This document shows, one piece after another, positions 7,303 through 15,816 of a DNA stretch of 43,738 nucleotides; positions within the stretch are counted from its first letter, which is position 1; each line of letters starts with the position of its first letter. A program made the translations under genes and the position numbers. Under the pieces are notes generated by a model. That model was not told the origin of the DNA. It did no database searches and saw only the letters and a list, made by a program, of their open reading frames with translations. The DNA comes from Bacillus sp. FJAT-28004 (GTDB lineage: Bacteria > Bacillota > Bacilli > Paenibacillales > Paenibacillaceae). The stretch is taken from NCBI RefSeq assembly GCF_001280845.1, contig NZ_LGHP01000002.1:667478-711215 (forward strand). The letters are read 5' to 3'.

Positions 7303-7355
7303 TTGACACGGCATCATTTGGTGTCCTATAATCATTAAGACACTAAATGGTGTCC
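7303..7355 (+). promoter_or_regulatory. Strong promoter with dyad operator for the ArsR/SRPBCC operon
   Basis: TTGACA (7303-7308) and TATAAT (7327-7332) are both perfect, spaced by 18 bases. The -10 is embedded in a repeat: GGTGTCCTA occurs at 7320 and again at 7349, and GACACTAAATGGTGTC forms a short dyad between them. An autorepressing ArsR dimer binding over the -10 is the simplest reading. The -10 lies about 90 bases before the ArsR start. Confidence 0.75.
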
Positions 7356-7422
7356 TAATAGGTTATTATAAAGTTTAGTCAGTGACATTACAGGTAATAA
7401 TAATGAAAAGGTGGGGGGGATT

Positions 7423-7749
7423 TTGAACGAAAACAGTCAAGTGAGGGATGTTTATGACGCTGTTGCTGATCCCACAAGGCGAAAATTACTTCAATTGTTG
7501 GCAGATGTTGAAGACTTACCCTTACATGAGATAACGGTTCATTTTCAAATGGGCCGTACAGCAGTTTCAAAGCATTTGGCTATCCTGAAAGATGCTAATC
7601 TCGTAATTGCTCGAAGGATTGGTAGAGAAACGAGATATCGGTTGAATGCCAATCCATTGAAAGAAATTCAAGATTGGGTATCTTTTTACGAAGGATTCTG
7701 GAAGGAAAGAATAGATAAATTAAAACTTTTATTGGAGGAAAAAAAATGA
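7423..7749 (+). CDS. ArsR-family transcriptional regulator
   Basis: A 108-residue winged helix-turn-helix repressor. The opening DVYDAVADPTRRKLLQLL and the recognition part MGRTAVSKHLAILKDANLV (about residues 43-61) are typical of the SdpR/ArsR branch found with SRPBCC (AHSA1) genes. No metal-binding ELCVCDL box is seen, so the ligand is not a metal of the classical ArsR kind. TTG at 7423 follows AAAGGTGGGGGG at a good distance; a GTG at 7411 lies within that site and is less likely. The gene overlaps the next by four bases (ATGA). The promoter dyads suggest autorepression. Confidence 0.9.
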   Translation: MNENSQVRDVYDAVADPTRRKLLQLLADVEDLPLHEITVHFQMGRTAVSKHLAILKDANLVIARRIGRETRYRLNANPLKEIQDWVSFYEGFWKERIDKLKLLLEEKK

Positions 7750-8162
7750 AACCAGATGTATCATTGGATTTTCAATTTAATAGTTCAATCGAGCAGGTGT
7801 GGAACGCTTTAACCGATTCGAATATGCTTGCGAAATGGATCTGGGACAATGATTTTAAACCAGTCGTTGGACATAAATTTCAGTTTAGGACAGAGCCATC
7901 CGAATGGTGGAATGGAATCGTAGATAGTGAGGTACTCGTAGTGGACGAGCCTCATACATTATCCTATACTTGGTTAAGTGCCGGAGAAAGCACTACGATT
8001 ACATGGACTTTGAAAGAAGGTTCAGATGGAACGATACATTTACATCTCGATCAAACTGGATTTAGTGAAGAAACTAAAGCCCGCCAGGGAGCCATCGAGG
8101 GAGCAACATATGCTTGGAAGAATTTTGGGGGCCAGCTCGGAAAAGTTTTAACAGAACTATAA
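7746..8162 (+). CDS. SRPBCC (AHSA1-like) domain protein
   Basis: A 138-residue START/Bet v1-fold protein of the activator-of-Hsp90-ATPase-homologue group: VSLDFQFNSSIEQVWNALTD at the start, then LAKWIWDNDFKPVVGHKF, and the final helix GATYAWKNFGGQLGKVL. Such domains bind hydrophobic ligands; the ligand is unknown. The ATG overlaps the ArsR stop (ATGA), so translation is coupled. This ArsR-SRPBCC pairing is common in Bacillota. The operon ends at the intrinsic terminator at 8215-8252. Confidence 0.9.
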   Translation: MKPDVSLDFQFNSSIEQVWNALTDSNMLAKWIWDNDFKPVVGHKFQFRTEPSEWWNGIVDSEVLVVDEPHTLSYTWLSAGESTTITWTLKEGSDGTIHLHLDQTGFSEETKARQGAIEGATYAWKNFGGQLGKVLTEL

Positions 8163-8214
8163 TTGATATTATTAATATTAATCAAATGATACAAATAATC
8201 TATTCTTCAACAAT

Positions 8215-8252
8215 AGAGCGCAATTCCGTAGTAAGAATTGTGCTCTTTTTTT
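8215..8252 (+). terminator. Intrinsic terminator of the ArsR/SRPBCC operon
   Basis: AGAGCGCAATTC (8215-8226) pairs with GAATTGTGCTCT (8235-8246), followed by a T-run to 8252. It separates the operon from the UvrA-like gene. Confidence 0.9.
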
Positions 8253-8307
8253 ATGGAATAAAGGAAACATGACCATACTGGTTTTAGAGAATGGAGAGGA
8301 GATCACT

Positions 8308-11300
8308 ATGAAAATAAATCAATTAATTGCGAACAATATTAACAAATTAGATGAAGTACTACCAGTAGATAAATCGTTAGGAATAGCTGGTTTGTCTGGA
8401 TCTGGTAAAACAACTTTTTGTCAAACCATTGGTGAAGAATCCAAGAAGCGTCTCGTTTCCTTATTGCCAAAGGCTGAATATCAGTATTTATTTCCTAATA
8501 TTATGGAAACCAATTTCAGTGCCATCAAGATGGAAGAAATGCCACTTGTACTTTTTCTAGGTAGATCATCCATTTCTTCAAATCCACGTTCAACCATTGG
8601 CACACATACTGGCGTGTTTACAGAGATTCGTGTTACTGTCGCTGAAAAATATAATCTTTCTCCAGAAGTTTTTTCATTTAATAATGAATTAGGCTGGTGT
8701 CCGGATTGTAAAGGTCGCGGAACGACTAAAAATATCGAATGTAAAAAGTGTATGGGGAAGCGCTATAATCAAGAAGTTGAACAATATAAATTCGAATTAT
8801 TTGATCAAGCACAGAGCATTTCCGATATCAATGATTTAAGCGTTGAAACTATTTTTTCACTAGCAGAAGTTTTAAAGATTAGTGAAGGTAAACAACAAAT
8901 TCTAAAAAATATAATCAATATGAATATTGGTTACTTAACATTAAATCGCATTATGGGTACATTGTCAGGTGGAGAAGTAACAAGGCTTTACTTGGCAGAA
9001 TTCATGGCAACAAGTGAAAATACGGTTATTATCATTGATGAAATCTCCGTGGGTCTTGATCACCAAACACTATTGAAAATTTTAGCAGAGATTAAACAGC
9101 TGGGGTATAAGAATCAAATTTGGCTCATTGACCATTCTGACACGGTGCTTGACACAGCGGACGAGCATTTGTTCTTTGGACCTGGCAGTGGTAAATACGG
9201 CGGGAAAATTGTTGAAGAATCACCACGTCCCAAACCAATCCATGGGGAACGAAATCAAGCAATACCAACAGAATATTACCAATTTCGTGATCTATATTGT
9301 CGTAATATTCAAATGGCTGAAATCCAGATTCCCCAAAATAGACTTGTAACTTTTACAGGTGAGTCTGGATGTGGTAAATCTACACTTGTCAATGAGTGTA
9401 TGTCCAAAGATTTTCTGAAGCGATATCCCAAAGATAAGCTGGTAATGGTTGGGCAAGATCGAAACCAATCGATTACCAGTCGGTCAACCGTTGCGACTTT
9501 TCTTGATATTAAAAGGAAGCTCACAAAATATAGTGATGATATTGATGATATTTTTCAGCGCTCGATTGAAGATATTATTGATGAACTGCCAAATGAAGAC
9601 ATCGCTCATAAACGCTTAAGCTTATTGATCAAACTTGGGCTTGGTTATTTGACGTTGGAGAGAAAAACACAGTCGTTATCGACTGGTGAATTTCAATGTG
9701 TCCATTTAGTTTCAGAGCTGTTTGCGGGCTCAAGAAACCCACATACGCTTTTTATTTTTGACGAGCCTTCAAAAGGTTTATCACAAAACATTTTAAATCA
9801 ATTCATTGATAGTGTTAGGGTCATTCTACAGGATGAATCCGTCTCAATCATAATGATTGAACATAATTCGTATATGTTGGAAAGCTCTGATTTTATCGTT
9901 GATTTTGGTAAAAGACAGCTTGGACCTGTGGAGCATCTTGATGTTGCCAGTCATGATGATTATTATCGTGGCCATAACAATGCGGCTAGCGTTGCTCCAT
10001 TGCAAATTTCTTCGACACTCAATCAACAAAATGGAGTTAACTACTTAAAAGAAAATCATATTGCCTACTTTAAAAATTCAGAAAACGTCTATAAGGGTGG
10101 CATCTTAAAAAGCTTATCTTCAATGGCCCGTTTGATTTATGGCGAATATGAATCCGAAAAAATTGCACCCGTCATCGCCATTGATCTAGAACGTCACTTG
10201 TATAGTCAATATACTTTTCTCTATGAAATTGGTGGCTTGATCAACCATATTGTGGCGGCGCATCCAACCAATAAAGATACGAATAGCTTCGATTTCTATA
10301 ATCCAGCCAATCATTGTCCATGCTGCTCGGGCCGCCGATTCATTGAAAAATTTGATTTTGACGTTGTTATTCAGGACAAAACCGTTCCATTCTGGGATGG
10401 CTTATTGCATCCAGATGCGATGGAGATTTTAAAATTCTATCAATTTCAAAAATTACATTTCATCTTTGATGAGATTAAGAATGAGCTCGGTCAGGATATA
10501 AGCAAAAGTTATAACGAGATGACAGAAGCGGAAAAGCATACCTTTTTATACGGGTATTGGGAAAAGTCGTTTTATGATAAAGAAACCAAGGCATCAAGAA
10601 CTTGGGAAGGCTTTAATAAGATCATTGGGATGTATATGGTTGTATCGAAATCGATTATTAAAGAGCATATAAAAGAATCAAAAAAATTGATTACCTGCCC
10701 AATCTGTCAAGGAACCGTACTTAAGCATCATAAAAAGCTGAAATTTGGCGAGACGGATATTCGTGAGATTACGCAGCAACCTCTTGATCAAGTCATTAAA
10801 ACCGTTGGAAAACTCCAGGTTCTAGAAAAAATGAAAGCCATTGTCGGCGGCAATATGGTTTTGACGGAAGATGTCTCACTATTGCCTAGGGAAACACAAG
10901 CTGCGCTGAAAATGCTTGAACTAGAGATTGCAAGCTTTGCGCACTATGAAATGGTATTACAAAATGTCCTGCCATTCTGGGGCAGTATTAGCGGCAGTAT
11001 CGAATCCATCAGTATTAATAATCGGATCACCATCTGTGATTTTGACAATATCACCGAAACGAGAGAAACGATCATTGATAAGTATTTCACCAATGGAAAA
11101 TACAAAAAATTGACCTATGTCTACGAGGCGTTTGGTTACAAAAAAATTGTCACCTTAATTAATAAGATTAAAGCAAGTCATCCTTGTCCATTCTGTAAAG
11201 GGAAAAAAGTAATTTCGGAAGATGGACTCCATGACGGCGTGTTTAAATTATCGGTTCCATGTATTAGTTGTTATGCAAGTGGCATCAATGATGAAGGGCG

Positions 11301-11478
11301 TAAAGAAATCGTCGAAGGCATAGACGTGCAAACATGGCTAACTGGCAAAGTAAGTGATGTTGTTACTGAAAGCTTAAATATTGAGGCTGTAGCAGATATT
11401 CCAATTTTCAATCGTATTCGTGAGTTGAATAAACAAGAAATGATGGCCGTTTACCAATTCCTTGAGCAAAATAATTAA
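8308..11478 (+). CDS. UvrA-like double ABC ATPase with extended cysteine-rich C-terminus
   Basis: A 1056-residue cytosolic protein. The first ATPase has Walker A GLSGSGKTT (28-36), a zinc site C131/C134 and C145/C148, signature LSGGE (219-223) and Walker B VIIIDE (240-245). The second has GESGCGKST (351-359), a weaker signature LSTGE (457-461) and LFIFDEPS (481-488). Only about 100 residues separate Walker A and signature in the second half, so the zinc finger UvrA carries there is missing. Instead about 560 residues follow, with cysteine pairs at 670-673, 797/800, 960/963 and 985/988. ATG at 8308 follows GAGGAG well. UvrA paralogues act in DNA repair or drug resistance; which applies is unknown. 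The gene is strongly A+T rich, suggesting transfer. Confidence 0.85.
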   Translation: MKINQLIANNINKLDEVLPVDKSLGIAGLSGSGKTTFCQTIGEESKKRLVSLLPKAEYQYLFPNIMETNFSAIKMEEMPLVLFLGRSSISSNPRSTIGTHTGVFTEIRVTVAEKYNLSPEVFSFNNELGWCPDCKGRGTTKNIECKKCMGKRYNQEVEQYKFELFDQAQSISDINDLSVETIFSLAEVLKISEGKQQILKNIINMNIGYLTLNRIMGTLSGGEVTRLYLAEFMATSENTVIIIDEISVGLDHQTLLKILAEIKQLGYKNQIWLIDHSDTVLDTADEHLFFGPGSGKYGGKIVEESPRPKPIHGERNQAIPTEYYQFRDLYCRNIQMAEIQIPQNRLVTFTGESGCGKSTLVNECMSKDFLKRYPKDKLVMVGQDRNQSITSRSTVATFLDIKRKLTKYSDDIDDIFQRSIEDIIDELPNEDIAHKRLSLLIKLGLGYLTLERKTQSLSTGEFQCVHLVSELFAGSRNPHTLFIFDEPSKGLSQNILNQFIDSVRVILQDESVSIIMIEHNSYMLESSDFIVDFGKRQLGPVEHLDVASHDDYYRGHNNAASVAPLQISSTLNQQNGVNYLKENHIAYFKNSENVYKGGILKSLSSMARLIYGEYESEKIAPVIAIDLERHLYSQYTFLYEIGGLINHIVAAHPTNKDTNSFDFYNPANHCPCCSGRRFIEKFDFDVVIQDKTVPFWDGLLHPDAMEILKFYQFQKLHFIFDEIKNELGQDISKSYNEMTEAEKHTFLYGYWEKSFYDKETKASRTWEGFNKIIGMYMVVSKSIIKEHIKESKKLITCPICQGTVLKHHKKLKFGETDIREITQQPLDQVIKTVGKLQVLEKMKAIVGGNMVLTEDVSLLPRETQAALKMLELEIASFAHYEMVLQNVLPFWGSISGSIESISINNRITICDFDNITETRETIIDKYFTNGKYKKLTYVYEAFGYKKIVTLINKIKASHPCPFCKGKKVISEDGLHDGVFKLSVPCISCYASGINDEGRKEIVEGIDVQTWLTGKVSDVVTESLNIEAVADIPIFNRIRELNKQEMMAVYQFLEQNN

Positions 11479-11534
11479 TTTAAATGATAAACAAGCGATA
11501 TTTTAATACGGAGCAAGATGTCATTCAGTGAAGG

Positions 11535-11573
11535 AAACTCATTTGCAGTAAGAAATTGCAAATGAGTTTTTTT
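11535..11573 (+). terminator. Intrinsic terminator of the UvrA-like gene
   Basis: AAACTCATTTGCA (11535-11547) pairs with TGCAAATGAGTTT (11557-11569), a perfect 13-base stem with nine-base loop followed by T residues to 11573. A-rich bases on the other side make it possibly bidirectional, serving also the binding-protein gene that ends at 11601 on the minus strand. Confidence 0.88.
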
Positions 11574-11600
11574 GCTATTCTGAAGAGGGGACCCGATCCG

Positions 11601-13145
11601 TTATCGGGATGCAGGAGCTGCTATAGCACTTACCTCTTTATTCCTCGCATCCAACTGCTTCTGGATTTCTTTCCGTACCTCTTCGATACCTGCTTGCTTT
11701 AGCTCCTCGTTAAACTTGGGGAGAATCATGTCCACATCGACGGTGCCAGTCATGAGGCTTGGATAGTATTTCTCCCAAATCATCTCGATGTTATCGGTTT
11801 GGGCGGTCAGCTTGGATAGATCAGGAGTAAAGCCGAGAACAGTGGACTTGTTGACTTCAGCGTTGTATTTGCGGAATTGATCCCATTTATCGAGGGGTTC
11901 CGGGTTATCACCGCCCATGGTTTTCAGGATAAACCAGTTGCCCTGTGTATATTGTACCCCTGTATAGCTTGCTGGTGCATCCGGGATTGGGTCGCCGTGG
12001 CTGTCTTTGCCGGGAATGGGAATCGCTTGCCCTTGTTCACTCAGCGTGTAATGCACACCTTCAATCCCATAATTAAATAGGTTTCGTATTTCAGGGTCGG
12101 TATTGAGTAGATTCAGAAACTTAATACACGCAATGGGATACTTGGTGTTGGCATTAACAGCCATGATTCCTCCACGGACCGATTCCGTAGTGACGACGCT
12201 AGGGGTTACGGGATTGGATACAACCTTGTAACCGCGATCCTTACTCCAAGCAGTTTCCGAGAGTGGGCCGCCACCTGAGGACTTCCAGAACACTTTATTC
12301 CCACGCTTAAGTCCGCCAGGCTCCCGCAGCGCCGCGTCCTTATTAATGAAGCCTTCCTTATAATAACGCCGTAATGTGTCTAATACTTGCCGTGCTTCCT
12401 TTGTTTCGAATATATTCACGACCTTAGCGCTTGGGTCTAGTGATTCCACCATCAAGGGAACTTTATGATTCACAATATATTCGTAGCCATAGAGAGCGAA
12501 GAAATTGTGTGAGTCCCGATCTAATTCCATTGGCATGTATGCAGGCTCATTCTGCTGAATCATCCGGAGCAGCGGTTCAAGCGATTCAAGCGTATTATAA
12601 TTGGTAATGTCGATATTGTACTTTTTCACTATTGAAGCAGGGTACATCCAATGATCACGAACAGCCAGCTCTTTATTGGTTGGCACTCCATAAATGCCTC
12701 CATCATTCATTCGTACCCCTTGCCAAAAGATGGGGTCAATGGTGTCGTACAAATCTTTACCTAGACTTGTAAGATAGTCATCAAGTCTCAGCCATGCGCC
12801 GCGCATAGTGGTGGTTGCATAATTGGGTGCAAAAGCGATGTCGAAAGGACTTCCTGCGGATATAAGTGTGTTCAGCCGATCTTCATACTCCTGCCAGCCT
12901 ACCTTGATATAAGTGATCGTCACACCAATTTTACGAGATAGTATTTCATTGATTTTATCATTTACGAGCTTCAGATCCTTGTCAGGCTCTCCAATCGTGT
13001 AATAAATCAGATTTACAGTATCACCATGATCGTTATCATCGTTGTTTCTGCTAGGCTGCAGGGTGCAACCGGTCGTATACGCTGTGAGCAGCAGTATAAT
13101 ACTGATCGTCATGAAGATACGTCTGTGTCTAGAGCAACTTAGCAT
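11601..13145 (-). CDS. Sugar ABC transporter substrate-binding lipoprotein (DUF3502-like C-terminus)
   Basis: A 514-residue extracellular binding protein. Signal peptide with lipobox TAYTTGC (cysteine at about residue 27) means membrane anchoring by lipid. The mature part has a family-1-type binding fold (FDIAFAPNYATTTMRGAWLR, then GGIYGVPTNKELAVRDHWMY). The C-terminal block LGFTPDLSKL, then MIWEKYYPSLMTGTVD, is of the DUF3502 type common in Paenibacillaceae. GGAGG six bases before ATG supports the start. It is the last gene of the minus-strand operon that includes the sensor kinase and regulator, and is a paralogue of the binding protein at 15817-17322. Having two may widen the oligosaccharide range, or one may serve signalling (inference). 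Confidence 0.92.
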   Translation of the reverse strand: MLSCSRHRRIFMTISIILLLTAYTTGCTLQPSRNNDDNDHGDTVNLIYYTIGEPDKDLKLVNDKINEILSRKIGVTITYIKVGWQEYEDRLNTLISAGSPFDIAFAPNYATTTMRGAWLRLDDYLTSLGKDLYDTIDPIFWQGVRMNDGGIYGVPTNKELAVRDHWMYPASIVKKYNIDITNYNTLESLEPLLRMIQQNEPAYMPMELDRDSHNFFALYGYEYIVNHKVPLMVESLDPSAKVVNIFETKEARQVLDTLRRYYKEGFINKDAALREPGGLKRGNKVFWKSSGGGPLSETAWSKDRGYKVVSNPVTPSVVTTESVRGGIMAVNANTKYPIACIKFLNLLNTDPEIRNLFNYGIEGVHYTLSEQGQAIPIPGKDSHGDPIPDAPASYTGVQYTQGNWFILKTMGGDNPEPLDKWDQFRKYNAEVNKSTVLGFTPDLSKLTAQTDNIEMIWEKYYPSLMTGTVDVDMILPKFNEELKQAGIEEVRKEIQKQLDARNKEVSAIAAPASR

Positions 13146-13174
13146 CGATATCCTCCTTACTGGCGAGTTCGTTG

Positions 13175-13936
13175 TTAACCTTTTCCCCGCAGATCAGAGG
13201 GAGATTTTCCGAAAAAGCTTTGAAAGTGTGTATAGAAATAATTGAGATTGTTGTAGCCTACGGAAAGTGCGATACTAGAAATCTTCTCATCTGACGATTG
13301 AATTCGTTCTTGTGCGAGGAGCATTCGGTATGCCATTAGGTATTCTGAAAATTTCATTTCGGATTCTTTAAGAAATAATTGTCCAAGGTAGGTACTGTTC
13401 ATCTGGAAGCGCTCTGCCACTGATTTTAAGGTGATATTCTGAGCATACTCCGTCTTGATCATCAGCAGAATGCGGTTGACCAGCTTGGATAAGCGGTCAT
13501 AGCTTACGCCCAGTACCGGATCCTTGTTCAAACTCTCGCAGCTAGTATTGCCTATCGTACCACCCAGATCTTCAACAATAATTTTCTCAATCACTTGTTG
13601 CAGCTTTGTACGATCTAAAGGCTTGAGTAGATAGTCTTTAACACCACAACGAATGGCCTCTTGGGCATACTTGAATTCACTATAGCCGCTCATAATTACA
13701 TATTTGGTCGGAATTTGGAGCTCGTTAAGTCTTTGGATCGTTTCATAGCCAAGATCCTTGCCAACGCAGACATCAAAAATCGCGACATCCGGCAGCAGGT
13801 CTACAACCTTTGACATAGCCACCTCTGTAGATTCGCAGGTATCTATTCGACTAAAGCCGTATTGTTTCCAGTCTAGGATTCGCTTCATGCCCTCCAAAAT
13901 CTGTGGTTCGTCATCCATTATCAGCAGTTTGTACAT
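13175..13936 (-). CDS. AraC-type response regulator (YesN-like)
   Basis: A 253-residue two-component regulator. The receiver domain (about 1-120) shows the acidic pair D8/D9, phospho-acceptor D55 (VAIFDVCVG), the MSGYSEF switch and the LLKPL lysine. The C-terminal 100 residues form two AraC helix-turn-helix motifs (TLKSVAERFQMNSTYLGQLF and SSIALSVGYNNLNYFYTHFQ). It is shorter than the usual ~500-residue YesN regulators because the middle domain is nearly absent. ATG at 13936 follows AGAGGTG by seven bases. It overlaps the kinase gene by 26 bases and should activate the local importer operon. Confidence 0.93.
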   Translation of the reverse strand: MYKLLIMDDEPQILEGMKRILDWKQYGFSRIDTCESTEVAMSKVVDLLPDVAIFDVCVGKDLGYETIQRLNELQIPTKYVIMSGYSEFKYAQEAIRCGVKDYLLKPLDRTKLQQVIEKIIVEDLGGTIGNTSCESLNKDPVLGVSYDRLSKLVNRILLMIKTEYAQNITLKSVAERFQMNSTYLGQLFLKESEMKFSEYLMAYRMLLAQERIQSSDEKISSIALSVGYNNLNYFYTHFQSFFGKSPSDLRGKG

Positions 13937-15674
13937 GTTCAATCACCTCTTTTGGAATCCGTACAGAAATCTTAACTCCAGCTTCCTCATTATTCTCAAT
14001 CTCTATAGAAAAACTTTTCCCATAAAAGAAGTGAAGCCTTGTGTATACGTTGCGTAAACCGATACTCTCTGAAGAAGTATCATCCTGGTTGGACAGTGTG
14101 TTTCTCACTGTATTTAAACGCTCTGCCTTAATACCACACCCATTATCCACGAATTCTAATACATAATAATCTTCAGCTTCCCAGCCATTAACGATATACA
14201 GGTTAAACTCATTACTAGCGTTAAAGCCATGGACGAAAAAATTCTCAGCCAAAGGCTGCATCCAGAATTTCACGGTAGGGATCGAGAGTAACGCAGGCTC
14301 TACATTGACTTGATAAAAAAAACGTTCTGGATACTTAAACTCCATAATCTCTAAGTACTTCTGCAGCAATTCCAGCTCACTTGCAATCGTAATAATATTT
14401 TCCTTTTTGACAATCTCACGATAGAGCGCTCCTAAGGTAGCAATGGCATCAGCGGTGTCCCTGTCCTGGTTAACCAGAGCAGTGGAGCGGATAACCTCTA
14501 ATGTATTATAAAGAAAATGAGGATTGATCTGATTTTGGAGCGCTTTCATCTCGGTTTCTTGCTGCTTTAGTTTAAGCAAATATTCATTCCGAATATGCTT
14601 ATCCAATTGCTGAATCATATCATCTAATTCCCTTGCAATCATGCCATATTCATTTCGACGATAACGGGCAGGGCGATTAGGTGTGAAATTGGCTGTTTTC
14701 ACGCGTCCAATCGATTGAATAATGCGGTGCAGGAAGCGAGAATCATCCCGCAAATTGTACACGATGAGCAGCAGTACACTAATCATGGTCGTTAATACGA
14801 TTAGAAAGATGGTGATCAGCATCCTGGCATGCTGCCGAATCAGCATAGATAAATCAACGATGCTAACGAATTTGAAATTGAACTTGGTGGACGGAAAGGT
14901 GATAAAAAAGTTATGCTCAAAAAACCCCTTCGAAATATAACCATGACTGCGTCCATTCGCCGCCGCTAGACGGGATAATTCCTTCAAGTCTTGGTCCTGT
15001 CCGTTACCGATAAGATAGATCTCACCAGAAGCGCTGACTGCAGCAGCCTTTCCCAATCGATATTTTTGTATAGATTTAAAGATTTGATCACTGCTGACCA
15101 AGAAGCGCAGCTCCCCTAATTCCTTAGAGCCGAGTGCTAGATCCGATAGCTTCTTGCGATATACGAAGCCTTTCAGAATGGTATCGTGAAAAGTTTCATC
15201 TGTATTTGGCAGACCGAACATGAAGCTTGCAATTCCGTTATCGTTAAAGTGTACGACATTGCCATACTGGTTGGTATGCAGACTAACCTGCGTGATTCCG
15301 CCTTGCGCCCAGCTGTACAGGTAGGTTTTAATATCCTCTGGGAAAGATACCAGAGGTTGAGAGAATTGGCTGTTTTGCAGACTATTGGTTAAGTAGCCTT
15401 CGGCACTATTGCTTAAAAAGCTGCGAGCATCATCCATCAGATCATGATTGGAGTAGATACGCTGCATGTAGGCCTCAATTCGGTCAGCATCATACTGAAG
15501 CTCATTCTCTACACCAGCGAAAGCATTAGCAGCCTCTAAACGGGCGTCACCAACCCATTGATTCAGCAGCATCGCACAGGTCAGAATGCCAAGCGTGAGT
15601 CCAATGATCACGACGAAGACGACATAGGCAATAAACTTGTAACGATAAATTTTGATTTGTAAAAAAGAGTTCAT
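13911..15674 (-). CDS. Sensor histidine kinase (YesM-like)
   Basis: A 587-residue membrane kinase: transmembrane segment at about residues 8-32, extracellular sensor to about 280, second transmembrane segment at 285-310, HAMP-like stretch, then the His_kinase domain with NPHFLYNTLEVIRS (phospho-acceptor histidine) and a HATPase domain (FVDNGCGIK and SESIGLRNV). ATG at 15674 follows GAGGTG at five bases; an earlier in-frame ATG at 15698 has no site. The pair with the regulator at 13175 probably senses an extracellular sugar or the loaded binding protein and controls the operon it lies in. Confidence 0.93.
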   Translation of the reverse strand: MNSFLQIKIYRYKFIAYVVFVVIIGLTLGILTCAMLLNQWVGDARLEAANAFAGVENELQYDADRIEAYMQRIYSNHDLMDDARSFLSNSAEGYLTNSLQNSQFSQPLVSFPEDIKTYLYSWAQGGITQVSLHTNQYGNVVHFNDNGIASFMFGLPNTDETFHDTILKGFVYRKKLSDLALGSKELGELRFLVSSDQIFKSIQKYRLGKAAAVSASGEIYLIGNGQDQDLKELSRLAAANGRSHGYISKGFFEHNFFITFPSTKFNFKFVSIVDLSMLIRQHARMLITIFLIVLTTMISVLLLIVYNLRDDSRFLHRIIQSIGRVKTANFTPNRPARYRRNEYGMIARELDDMIQQLDKHIRNEYLLKLKQQETEMKALQNQINPHFLYNTLEVIRSTALVNQDRDTADAIATLGALYREIVKKENIITIASELELLQKYLEIMEFKYPERFFYQVNVEPALLSIPTVKFWMQPLAENFFVHGFNASNEFNLYIVNGWEAEDYYVLEFVDNGCGIKAERLNTVRNTLSNQDDTSSESIGLRNVYTRLHFFYGKSFSIEIENNEEAGVKISVRIPKEVIEHVQTADNG

Positions 15675-15705
15675 CCGACACCTCAATTGCAGCAGCATGC
15701 CCTAA

Positions 15706-15719
15706 AGTAAGCGTTTACC
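15706..15719 (+). promoter_or_regulatory. Possible cre-like dyad upstream of the sensor kinase
   Basis: AGTAAGCGTTTACC contains the GTAA-CG-TTAC core of catabolite-response elements, with mismatches at both outermost positions. It lies 32 bases upstream of the kinase start, so carbon-catabolite control by CcpA is possible. Weak evidence. Confidence 0.3.
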
Positions 15720-15760
15720 ATATCACTTTATCATGATTAAGCAAAGCTTCATAGATAGCA

Positions 15761-15802
15761 AGAAAAAAGCATCCCATACAGAGTGTCTCAATAGGGGATG
15801 CT
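15761..15802 (-). terminator. Hairpin terminator after the binding-protein gene (15817-17322)
   Basis: On the minus strand AAGCATCCC (15802-15794) pairs with GGGATGCTT (15775-15767) and is followed by TTTTTTCTT. It would end or attenuate transcription between the binding-protein gene and the downstream kinase/regulator genes, which would lower their expression relative to the transporter. Confidence 0.82.
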
Positions 15803-15816
15803 TATTCTTATAAATC

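Noticed and set aside
7096..7335. Minus-strand frame of 79 codons before the ArsR promoter
   Set aside because: It overlaps a repeat arm and the ArsR -35 region, lacks a ribosome binding site, and no family was recognised. A remnant remains possible but is unsupported.
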